NCBI GenBank assembly: GCA_020029595.1
Contig: JAIBJN010000019.1
Location: 1-32,848 of the forward strand
Reading direction: 5' to 3'
Length of the DNA: 32,848 nucleotides
Origin: Actinomycetota bacterium
Lineage (GTDB): Bacteria > Actinomycetota > Thermoleophilia > Gaiellales > Gaiellaceae
The notes below the pieces were generated by a model that worked only from the letters and a program-made list of their open reading frames with translations, had not been told where the DNA came from and searched no databases. Of this stretch, positions 26,175 to 32,848 are shown one piece after another. The translations under genes were made by a program, and so were the position numbers. Position 1 is the stretch's first letter. Every line of letters begins with the position of its first letter.

Positions 26175-27539
26175 CTAGAAGTCCGACTCGCCCCAGGTCT
26201 GCAGGCGCTCGCGGAGGTCGCGGAGGAATCGTCCCGCGAGGGCGCCGTCCACGAGGCGGTGGTCGTACGTGAGCGTCAGGTTCATGATCATGCGGATCGC
26301 GATCACGTCCTCGCTCATCTCGTCCTGGACGACCCACGGCCGCTTCACGACCGCGTAGGTGCCGAGGATGGCGGCCTGCGGTTGGCTGATGACCGGCGTC
26401 CCGTGGAACGTGCCGTAGCCGCCTGGGTTCGTGATCGTGAAGGTGCCGCCCTGGACGTCCTCGGGCAGGAGCTTCTTCTCCCGCGCGCGGGCGGCGAGGT
26501 CCGCGATCGCCTTCGCCATCCCGAGCAGACTCAGCGTCTCGGCGTTCTTGACGACCGGAACGATCAGGCCCTTGCCATCGGCGAGCTCGACCGCGAAGCC
26601 GATGTTGACGTAGTTACGGGTCACGATCGAGTCGCCGCGCAGCTCGCCGTTCACCCACGGGTAATCCCTGAGCGTGTCGACGGCGGCGCGCGCGACGAAC
26701 GCGAGGTAGGTCGGGTTGACGCCGTACGACTCCTGGTACTCCGTCTTCAGCTTCCGACGGATCGCCGCGACCTTCGACATGTCGACCTCGATCGAGCTCG
26801 TGACGTGTGCCGACGTATCCAGCGACCGGCGCATGTGCTCGGCGATGCCCCTCCGCATCGCGGACATGGGCTCCACACTCTCCCCCTCCTGCGCCGCCTG
26901 CGGCGGCTCCGGAGCGGGAGAGACACGCTCCGGTCGAGCCGGAACTGCCGCTGGCGCAGCCGGCGGCGGAGCGATCGTCGGGGTCGGTGCGAGAGCACCA
27001 GACTCGATGAAGCCCAGGATGTCTTTCTTCGTGACGCGGCCGGCGCGGCCCGTCCCCGGGACCTGCGAGACGTCGACCCCGTGCTCGGCGGCGATGCGGG
27101 CCACGACCGGGGAGACGAAGCGTGCGCCCTCCGCCTCTCCGTCGGCCGGGCCGGCCTGAGCCTCGGCGGCAGCGGGAGTCGGAGCCGGAGCCTGTTCGGC
27201 TGCAGCCTCCCCAGTCGCCGGCTCGGACACGGCCTCTGCTGGAGGCGCCTCTTGCGGCGGCGCCTCGGCCGGGGCGGCCGCCTCGACGCCCTCCGGCGCG
27301 ATCACGGCCAGCTTCGTCCCCACCGCCACCGTCTCGCCCTCCGGGACGAGGATCTGCTGGAGGACGCCGGACGCCGGGCTGGGGACCTCCGTGTCGACCT
27401 TGTCCGTCGAGATCTCGAGGAGCGTCTCGTCCGCCTCGACCGGGTCGCCCTCGGACTTGACCCACTTCGTGATCGTCCCCTCGGAGACGGAGACGCCCAT
27501 CTGGGGCATGACGACGTCGACGAGCGTTCCGGTGGCCAT
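26175..27539 (-). CDS. Dihydrolipoamide acyltransferase (E2) of a 2-oxoacid dehydrogenase complex
   Basis: A 454-residue core subunit that passes acyl groups from E1 to CoA. Domains in order: one lipoyl domain (1-80) with the modified Lys47 in EISTDKVDTEVPSP; an Ala/Pro-rich linker (about 85-138); a peripheral-subunit-binding domain (141-176, FVSPVVARIAAEHGVDV and GTGRAGRVTKKDIL); a second linker; and the catalytic domain ending in DHRLVDGALAGRFL, with the catalytic H427 and D431. The ATG start overlaps the E1beta stop by one base (TGATG). The acyl specificity (branched-chain, pyruvate or other) cannot be settled from sequence; the E1 pair resembles the branched-chain/acetoin type. Confidence 0.95.
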   Translation of the reverse strand: MATGTLVDVVMPQMGVSVSEGTITKWVKSEGDPVEADETLLEISTDKVDTEVPSPASGVLQQILVPEGETVAVGTKLAVIAPEGVEAAAPAEAPPQEAPPAEAVSEPATGEAAAEQAPAPTPAAAEAQAGPADGEAEGARFVSPVVARIAAEHGVDVSQVPGTGRAGRVTKKDILGFIESGALAPTPTIAPPPAAPAAVPARPERVSPAPEPPQAAQEGESVEPMSAMRRGIAEHMRRSLDTSAHVTSSIEVDMSKVAAIRRKLKTEYQESYGVNPTYLAFVARAAVDTLRDYPWVNGELRGDSIVTRNYVNIGFAVELADGKGLIVPVVKNAETLSLLGMAKAIADLAARAREKKLLPEDVQGGTFTITNPGGYGTFHGTPVISQPQAAILGTYAVVKRPWVVQDEMSEDVIAIRMIMNLTLTYDHRLVDGALAGRFLRDLRERLQTWGESDF

Positions 27540-28516
27540 CAGTACGAGACGAGCTCGCGGATCCCCGCGACCACGTCCTCCACCTGGGGAAGGAACGCCT
27601 TCTCGAGCGGCGGCGAGAACGGGACCGGGGTGTCCGGTGCCGCGATCCGCTTCACGGGTGCGTCGAGCTGCTCGAACGCTTCCTCGGCGATTGTCGCCAC
27701 GATCTCGGCGCCGAAGCCGCCCGTCTGGGTGTCCTCGTGGAGGACGACGACCTTCGAGGTCTTCTCCACCGAGGCGAGCACGGCCTTCTTGTCCCACGGA
27801 ATGATGGTGCGGAGGTCGACGATCTCCGCGGAGACGCCGTCCTCCTCCGCGACCTTGTCGGCGGCCTCGGCGGCCGTGTAGACCATCGCGCCCCAGGTGA
27901 CGACGGTGACGTCCTCGCCCTCGCGATGGATGCGCGCTTCGCCGAACGGAGTCGTGTAGCGCTCGTCGGGCACGTCAGCCTTGATGCGCCGGTAGAGGTG
28001 CTTGTGCTCGAAGTAGAGGACGGGGTTCGGGTCCTCGATCGCCGTGACGAGCAGCCCCTTCGCGTCCTCGGGGGTCGCCGGGCACACGACCTTCAGGCCC
28101 GGGATGTGGGCGAAGCTCGACTCGGGGTTCTGGGAGTGGAAGGGCCCGCCCGAGAAGCCGCCGCCGGACGGGCAGCGGACGACGATGGGGACGGGCGTCC
28201 CTGCGCGGTAGCGCTGCTTGGCGGCGACGGTGACGAGGTGGTCCCACGCGCAGGAGACGAAGTCGGCGAATTGCATCTCCGCGACGGGGCGCATGCCCAT
28301 GATCGCCGCTCCGGTGCAGCCGCCGACGATCGCCGTCTCGGCGAGGGGCGCGTCGATCACCCGCCAGGGCCCGAACTCCTCCTGGAAGCCCTGTGTGACC
28401 TTGAAGGCGCCGCCGTAGACGCCGACGTCCTCGCCGATCACGAAGACGCGCTTGTCGCGCCGCATCTCCTGGCGGAGCCCGTCCGAGATCGCCTGCAGGT
28501 ACGTCTTCTCCGGCAC
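27539..28516 (-). CDS. 2-oxoacid dehydrogenase E1 component, beta subunit
   Basis: A 325-residue partner of E1alpha in a thiamine-diphosphate-dependent decarboxylase. Family motifs: VFVIGEDVGVYGGAFKVTQG with the cofactor-activating Glu, APLAETAIVGGCTGAAIMG, EMQFADFVSCAWDHLV, and RCPSGGGFSGGPFHSQNPES. The start is GTG 28516, 10 bases after the E1alpha stop. In between, a TGATG / TAGTG chain creates a three-codon frame (M-A-H) that links the two genes. NPESSFAHIPGLKVVCPATP leads into the C-terminal transketolase domain. The gene appears complete and normal, in contrast with E1alpha. Confidence 0.96.
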   Translation of the reverse strand: MPEKTYLQAISDGLRQEMRRDKRVFVIGEDVGVYGGAFKVTQGFQEEFGPWRVIDAPLAETAIVGGCTGAAIMGMRPVAEMQFADFVSCAWDHLVTVAAKQRYRAGTPVPIVVRCPSGGGFSGGPFHSQNPESSFAHIPGLKVVCPATPEDAKGLLVTAIEDPNPVLYFEHKHLYRRIKADVPDERYTTPFGEARIHREGEDVTVVTWGAMVYTAAEAADKVAEEDGVSAEIVDLRTIIPWDKKAVLASVEKTSKVVVLHEDTQTGGFGAEIVATIAEEAFEQLDAPVKRIAAPDTPVPFSPPLEKAFLPQVEDVVAGIRELVSY

Positions 28517-28526
28517 TAGTGAGCCA

Positions 28527-29522
28527 TCACTTGTGGTGCGGCGTTTCGAGGTCCTCGGGCGTCGCGAAGACGCCCTCGAGGAGCGTGGACGGATCCGGCA
28601 GCGGGCTCTCCTCCGCGCGCTTGATCGCGTCGTTCAGCAGCTTCTTCACGTCCCCGCGGATCTCGCTCTCCTGCTCGTCCGTGAAGTCGGCGTTCTCGCG
28701 CAGCCAGGAGCGGAAGCGCTCCAGGGGGTCGCGCTTGGCCCACTCCTCGAACATTTCCTTGGGGACGTAGAAGGCGTCGTCGTGGACCGCGTGGCCCTCC
28801 ATGCGGAGGGTGAGGCACTCGATCAGCGTCGGGCCTTCGCCCTCACGCGCCTTCTCGACCGCGCGCTTCGCCTCGCGGAAGACTGCGAGCAGGTCCGTGC
28901 CGTCGGCGACCACGCCCTCGAAGCCGTAGACCTTGCCGCGGTCGGCGATGTGCTCGCAGGCGTACTCGAGGTGGGTGGGCGTCGAGTAGGCCCACTGGTT
29001 GTTGTCGCAGATGAACACCACCGGGAGGCGGCGGACGCCGGCCAGGTTCATCGCCTCGTGCGTGTCGCCGCGGGCGGAGGCTCCCTCGCCGAACCAGCCG
29101 ATCGCCACGCGCCGCTCCTCGCGGATCCGGAAGGCGAGCGCGCAGCCGACGGCGACCGGGACCATCGCCGGCAGATGGCTCACCATGGCGATGAGCCCGA
29201 GGAACTGGGCGAAGATTCGCCAGGGCTCGACCCCGCGCACGACGTGGACGCCCATATCCCGGTGGAGCGGCGTGCCCACGTCGTCGGGTCCCATGGCCAT
29301 GGCGATGCCGACCGCGGCCGCCTCGTTGCCGCGCCCCGTGTAGAAGCTCCCGGGGATCTTCCCCTGCTTGTAGAGGATGTGGCCGCGCTCCTCGATCCCC
29401 CGGGTGACGAGGAGGTGGCGGTAGATGTCGAGGAGGTCCTCGCGGTCGAGGCCGAGCTCTTGGATCTCCGTGAGCGAGCCGACGGGCTCTGCTTCCCTGG
29501 CGATCGCCATCCCGTGGGACAC
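28527..29522 (-). CDS. 2-oxoacid dehydrogenase E1 component, alpha subunit, with a missing active-site loop
   Basis: A 331-residue thiamine-diphosphate-binding subunit. Seen are RGIEERGHILYKQGKIPGSF, GRGNEAAAVGIA, the cofactor motif GWFGEGASARGDTHEAMNLA with NNQWAYS (about 142-180), and the C-terminal EGHAVHDDAFYVP. Family members carry about 20 residues between FAQ(F/Y)(L/M)G and MVSHLPA that include the GRDGNxH loop near the cofactor. Here FAQFLG (residues 104-109) joins LIAMVSHLPAM directly, so that loop is absent while the frame stays open. Start GTG 29522 is given; ATG 29510, with a TAGAGT box 10 bases upstream, is equally likely and would be nearly leaderless. First gene of the E1alpha-E1beta-E2(-lipB) operon. 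Confidence 0.92.
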   Translation of the reverse strand: MSHGMAIAREAEPVGSLTEIQELGLDREDLLDIYRHLLVTRGIEERGHILYKQGKIPGSFYTGRGNEAAAVGIAMAMGPDDVGTPLHRDMGVHVVRGVEPWRIFAQFLGLIAMVSHLPAMVPVAVGCALAFRIREERRVAIGWFGEGASARGDTHEAMNLAGVRRLPVVFICDNNQWAYSTPTHLEYACEHIADRGKVYGFEGVVADGTDLLAVFREAKRAVEKAREGEGPTLIECLTLRMEGHAVHDDAFYVPKEMFEEWAKRDPLERFRSWLRENADFTDEQESEIRGDVKKLLNDAIKRAEESPLPDPSTLLEGVFATPEDLETPHHK

Positions 29523-29554
29523 TCTAGCGCCTGCCTTGGGGGTAGGGTGAGGGC

Positions 29555-29836
29555 ATGGCCGGGGCCTCGAACTGGCTGCGGGAGGAGCGCCGGCGGACGC
29601 TCGGCGACTGGGCGGCGTTCTGCCTCGCGTGCGGTCACGTCCAGCGCTTCTTCGTCGAGGACGAGCGCAAGCTCGAGGCCTCCTGCCCTGCCTGCGGGGG
29701 CGAGCTGAGAAGCCGCTGCCCTTCCTGCTCGGCGCGCATCGCCTCGGCGTTCGCGATCGAGTGCGAGGACTGCGGGGCCCCGCTCCGTCCGGCCGAGGCC
29801 TTCGGCGTGCCGATCCGCCGTCCGCCTCGCGGCTGA
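29555..29836 (+). CDS. Small zinc-ribbon protein
   Basis: A 93-residue protein with four CxxC pairs: CLAC, CPAC, CPSC and CEDC, about 16-24 residues apart. This is the pattern of a double zinc ribbon that binds two zinc ions. The N-terminal SNWLREERRRTLGDW is a charged helix. The ribbons suggest a nucleic acid or protein adaptor, but I do not recognise a specific family. It diverges from E1alpha across 32 bases and has a TAGGGT box 6 bases before the ATG, so it is probably leaderless. It converges on the ASCH gene with 3 bases between stops. Confidence 0.75.
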   Translation: MAGASNWLREERRRTLGDWAAFCLACGHVQRFFVEDERKLEASCPACGGELRSRCPSCSARIASAFAIECEDCGAPLRPAEAFGVPIRRPPRG

Positions 29837-29839
29837 GTC

Positions 29840-30187
29840 TCAGGACTGGATCTCGGAGAAGTGAATGACCGTGACCGTGTCCTCTTCGATCACGTCCCGG
29901 TTGTAGAGCTGGCCGAGGAAGGTGGCCATGTCGTCGGTCCGCTTGATCTCGGGGTTGTCCTTCTCGAGCTCCCGCGGAGAGCAGTCGGCGAGCGGCTTCA
30001 CCTCGACCTTGTCGATGACCGCGTCGAAGATCTTCGCGCGCGGACCGTAGCGACGGCCGACGAGCACCTGCACGACCATCCCCTTCTTGTACTTCCCGGA
30101 CTTGTCGCCCAGCCGGATCGTCGCGGTCTTGCGCCTGCTCCGAAGCTGGTCGGCGACGATCGGCGAGTAGAAGTTGAGGGCGTACAT
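29840..30187 (-). CDS. ASCH-domain protein
   Basis: A 115-residue single-domain protein. The pattern YALNFYSPIVADQLRSRRKT, then TIRLGDKSGKYKKGMVVQVL and YGPRAKIFDAVIDKVEVKPL, fits the ASCH/PUA-like beta-barrel fold, which binds RNA or modified nucleosides. The core K(T/k)xTIR(l)GDKS is the ligand groove of the family. The start ATG 30187 was chosen because upstream residues are unlike the family. A TATGAT -10-like box at 30223-30218 puts the transcript start about 24 bases before the ATG, within the 3' end of the Nudix gene. The target is unknown. Confidence 0.75.
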   Translation of the reverse strand: MYALNFYSPIVADQLRSRRKTATIRLGDKSGKYKKGMVVQVLVGRRYGPRAKIFDAVIDKVEVKPLADCSPRELEKDNPEIKRTDDMATFLGQLYNRDVIEEDTVTVIHFSEIQS

Positions 30188-30218
30188 CGAGCCGGGGGAG
30201 GGCACAGCAGCGGGAGCA

Positions 30219-30653
30219 TCATAAAGCCTGATGGGCCAGGATTTCGCGTGCCTTCTCGGCCATCTCACGCTCTCCCCTGTAGGCGAGCAGGCGCGGAGCC
30301 TCCTCGAGCGGGAGCCACCGCGTCGCGTCGACCTCGTGAGCGAGCTCCGGCGGGATGTCGCCGAGGCGGCCGCGACGGTACCGGAAGAGATAGAAGCTCA
30401 CGATCTTGAAGACGCGCTCGCCTTCCCACGTGTAGACGTAGCGCACGTCGCCCAGCTTGCCGACGAGGCGCCCCTCGACGCCTGTCTCCTCGGTCACCTC
30501 GCGGGCGGCGGTTTCCTCGGGCCTCTCGCCGCGGCCGATCAGCCCCTTCGGGAGTGCCCAGACCTCCTTCCCGCCGGGTCGGATGGCGGCCAACCGCCAG
30601 CCTCCGCGCAAGCGGCGGACGACCACTCCCCCGGCCGAGAACTCGCGACGCAT
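30219..30653 (-). CDS. Nudix hydrolase
   Basis: A 144-residue pyrophosphohydrolase. The Nudix box Gx5Ex7REUxEExGU is complete: GLIGRGERPEETAAREVTEETGV (first G at residue 37; catalytic REVTEE). The N-terminal SAGGVVVRR and the ALPKG strand before the box resemble the MutT/Ap4A hydrolase subgroup, but the substrate cannot be named. The ATG at 30653 diverges from the MFS gene across 26 bases. Its stop lies 31 bases before the ASCH start on the same strand, so the two may share a transcript. Confidence 0.93.
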   Translation of the reverse strand: MRREFSAGGVVVRRLRGGWRLAAIRPGGKEVWALPKGLIGRGERPEETAAREVTEETGVEGRLVGKLGDVRYVYTWEGERVFKIVSFYLFRYRRGRLGDIPPELAHEVDATRWLPLEEAPRLLAYRGEREMAEKAREILAHQAL

Positions 30654-30679
30654 CGGAAGCAGGAAGCTAGCATCGAGGC

Positions 30680-31843
30680 GTGCGCCGCCTCCTCCTCCTC
30701 GTCTGCGCGATCGTGCTCGCAGACACGGTGCTCTACTCGGCCCTCGCGCCGCTCCTCCCGCACTACGCGGACGAGTTCGGGCTCTCGAAGGGCGAGGCCG
30801 GGCTCCTCGTCGGCGCGTACGCGGCGGGCGCGCTGCTCGCCGCCCTCCCCGGAGGTCTTGCGGCCGCCCGCTTCGGCCCGCGTCGTGCGGTGATCGGCGG
30901 GCTCGTGCTCATGGCCGTGGCCAGTGTTGCGTTCGGCTTCGCGGACTCCGCGCCCGCGCTCGGCCTCGCGCGTCTCGCACAGGGAGTCGGCAGCGCGCTC
31001 TCCTGGACGGGCGGCCTCGCCTGGCTCGTGGCGGGGACCCCGCGCGCGCGGCGCGGAGAGATGATCGGGACGGCGATGGGCGCCGCGATCTTCGGTGCTC
31101 TCCTCGGGCCGGCCGTAGGCGCCGTCGCGGAAGCGCTCGGCTCCCGCGTCGTCTTCTCCGCCATTGCGGGGATCTCGCTCCTGCTCGTCGGCTGGGCGCT
31201 GCGGACGCAAGCGGTCGCAGCCGACCCGCAGCCCGCGCGTGCCTATCTTCGGGCGGTTCGCGAGCCGGTCATCCTCGGTGCGCTGTGGCTCATCGTCCTG
31301 CCCGCGGTCCTCTTCGGCGTCATCTCCGTGCTCGTACCTCTCGAGCTCGGCGACGCCGGCTGGAGCGCAGCCGCGATCGCCGCCGCCTTCATCGGCTCCG
31401 CGGCGATCGAGATGGTGGTGGCTCCGCTTCTCGGCCGCTTCTCCGACCGGCGAGGGCGCCTCCTCCCGCTCCGGATCGCCCTCGCCGGGGGCGTCGCGGT
31501 TACGACTGGGCTCGCCTTCGCCGGCCGGCCCGCGGTCGTCGTCGTCCTCCTCGTCGCCACGGCGGTGACCTTCGGCGCCTTCTGGGCGCCGGCGATGGCG
31601 CTTCTCGCCGACGGCGCCGAGCGCATGGGGCTCGCGCAGGGCCTCGCCTTCGGGCTGCTGAACGCCTCCTGGGGCGCGGGAAACTCGGTCGGACCGCCGC
31701 TCGGCGGCGCCCTGGCCGACCTCGGCGGAGACGCGCTCCCCTACGCTCTCCTGGCGCTCGTCTGCGCGGTCACGCTCCTCGCCGTCTCCCGAGGACGCCG
31801 GCTCCTTGGCACTCCGCTCGCCCGAGTGCCAGAGAGCTCTTGA
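30680..31843 (+). CDS. Major facilitator superfamily transporter
   Basis: A 387-residue transporter with about 12 hydrophobic helices. The motif A-like loops AARFGPRRAVIGG (TM2-3) and GRFSDRRGRLLPLR (TM8-9) are both present. The first helix LVCAIVLADTVLYSALAPLLPHY resembles drug/H+ antiporters of the DHA1 type. The substrate is unknown. The start GTG 30680 follows a TAGCAT box by 6 bases, so the mRNA may be leaderless. The last 13 codons contain a complete CIRCE operator of the downstream groESL operon, which constrains the C-terminal sequence TPLARVPESS. Confidence 0.9.
   Translation: MRRLLLLVCAIVLADTVLYSALAPLLPHYADEFGLSKGEAGLLVGAYAAGALLAALPGGLAAARFGPRRAVIGGLVLMAVASVAFGFADSAPALGLARLAQGVGSALSWTGGLAWLVAGTPRARRGEMIGTAMGAAIFGALLGPAVGAVAEALGSRVVFSAIAGISLLLVGWALRTQAVAADPQPARAYLRAVREPVILGALWLIVLPAVLFGVISVLVPLELGDAGWSAAAIAAAFIGSAAIEMVVAPLLGRFSDRRGRLLPLRIALAGGVAVTTGLAFAGRPAVVVVLLVATAVTFGAFWAPAMALLADGAERMGLAQGLAFGLLNASWGAGNSVGPPLGGALADLGGDALPYALLALVCAVTLLAVSRGRRLLGTPLARVPESS
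31806..31832. promoter_or_regulatory. CIRCE operator 1 (HrcA site), inside the MFS coding sequence
   Basis: TTGGCACTC (31806-31814), 9-base spacer, GAGTGCCAG (31824-31832). It matches the CIRCE consensus TTAGCACTC-N9-GAGTGCTAA closely and has the exact spacing. It lies upstream of the -35 of the groESL promoter, 70 bases centre to centre from CIRCE 2. Confidence 0.9.
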
Positions 31844-31870
31844 TCCGACCGCTCCGATTTAAGGTAGGAT
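31840..31870 (+). promoter_or_regulatory. groESL promoter
   Basis: TTGATC (31840-31845) and TAGGAT (31865-31870) are spaced by 19 bases, slightly long. The predicted start near 31877 falls in CIRCE 2. The promoter is framed by the two CIRCE elements. Confidence 0.55.
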
Positions 31871-31875
31871 CTCCG

Positions 31876-31902
31876 CTGGCACTCGATTGAGTCGAGTGCC
31901 AG
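31876..31902. promoter_or_regulatory. CIRCE operator 2 (HrcA site) in the groESL leader
   Basis: CTGGCACTC (31876-31884), 9-base spacer, GAGTGCCAG (31894-31902), a perfect inverted repeat. It overlaps the expected transcription start, the usual position for HrcA heat-shock repression. Confidence 0.95.
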
Positions 31903-31936
31903 CCACGAAAAGTCACGTCGCAAGGAGGAGTGCTGG

Positions 31937-32275
31937 ATGAACCTTCAGCCACTGGGCGATCGCCTGATCGTCGAGGCGCTCGAGGAGGAGGAGACGACCG
32001 CGAGCGGCATCGTCCTCCCGGACACCGCCAAGGAGAAGCCGCAGCGCGGCCGCGTCCTCGCCGTCGGCCCCGGCCCCCGGGACGAGGACGGCAACTACGT
32101 GAAGATGGATCTCGAGGAAGGTGACGAGATCATCTTCTCCAAGTACGGCGGCACCGACATCAAGCTCGGCACGGATGAGTACCTCATCCTGCGCGAGTCG
32201 GACGTGCTCGCGAAAGTCGTCGGGACCACCAAGAGCAAGAGCAGGAAGAAGGAGCTGGCCGGCGCCGCCGCCTAG
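31937..32275 (+). CDS. groES: Co-chaperonin GroES
   Basis: A 112-residue co-chaperonin that caps GroEL. Typical segments are [40 protein letters not shown] (mobile loop region with the GIVLP tripeptide) and [17 protein letters not shown]. It is about 12 residues longer than most because of a tail [15 protein letters not shown] after the last strand. AAGGAGGAG lies about 8 bases before the ATG, a strong ribosome site in contrast to the leaderless genes nearby. It is under two CIRCE elements, so it should be induced by heat through HrcA. Confidence 0.98.
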   Translation: MNLQPLGDRLIVEALEEEETTASGIVLPDTAKEKPQRGRVLAVGPGPRDEDGNYVKMDLEEGDEIIFSKYGGTDIKLGTDEYLILRESDVLAKVVGTTKSKSRKKELAGAAA

Positions 32276-32312
32276 CGCGACGTCCGCCAGAGAACCGAAA
32301 CGGAGGAAGTGA

Positions 32313-32848
<536 letters not shown>

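Overview
This window is GC-rich chromosomal DNA, by eye about 70% GC. It looks like a deep-branching actinobacterium, plausibly the class Thermoleophilia (Gaiellales/Solirubrobacterales group). The reasons are strong GC bias at third positions, many GTG/TTG starts, several apparently leaderless promoters, a complete 14-subunit nuo operon, a thioredoxin-reductase-like ferredoxin-NADP reductase, and an HrcA/CIRCE-type groESL. The taxonomic placement is inference; no rRNA gene or marker gene was compared.

Left half (1-16674, minus strand, read right to left): an intact proton-pumping NADH:menaquinone oxidoreductase (complex I) operon in the order nuoA-B-C-D-E-F-G-H-I-J-K-L-M-N. Most junctions overlap or nearly abut. 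A pyridine-nucleotide-disulfide flavoprotein follows nuoN directly, then a strong hairpin terminator, then a partial cyclic-nucleotide-binding-domain gene that runs off the left edge. Three things interrupt the regular operon. A decayed arginase-family gene (internal deletion plus a one-base frameshift) sits between nuoK and nuoL. A 166-bp non-coding spacer sits between nuoC and nuoD. Perfect short inverted repeats sit on several start and stop codons.

Middle (16675-22515): divergent from nuoA are an A-type Fe-S carrier gene and a ferredoxin-NADP reductase. Convergent with these is a Tat-exported multicopper oxidase. Its structured leader and promoter overlap a palindromic operator shared with a divergent TetR regulator. 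The regulator gene overlaps the start of a class II fumarase gene.

Right half (22516-32848): lipoyl synthase (lipA), a secreted beta-propeller-like protein, then lipB and a 2-oxoacid dehydrogenase operon (E1alpha, E1beta, E2) on the minus strand. LipA and LipB make the lipoyl cofactor carried by this E2, so the cluster is a functional unit. E1alpha appears to lack a conserved active-site loop. A small zinc-ribbon protein, an ASCH-domain protein, a Nudix hydrolase and an MFS transporter follow. The window ends in groES and the first 178 codons of groEL, under two CIRCE operators, one of which lies inside the MFS coding sequence.

No tRNA, rRNA, CRISPR array, insertion sequence or prophage was recognised. 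I see no clear new multi-gene system. The points most worth checking are the junction inverted repeats, the arginase remnant, the NuoL and E1alpha residue losses, the (GGA)14 tract in the flavoprotein, and the multicopper oxidase/TetR control region.
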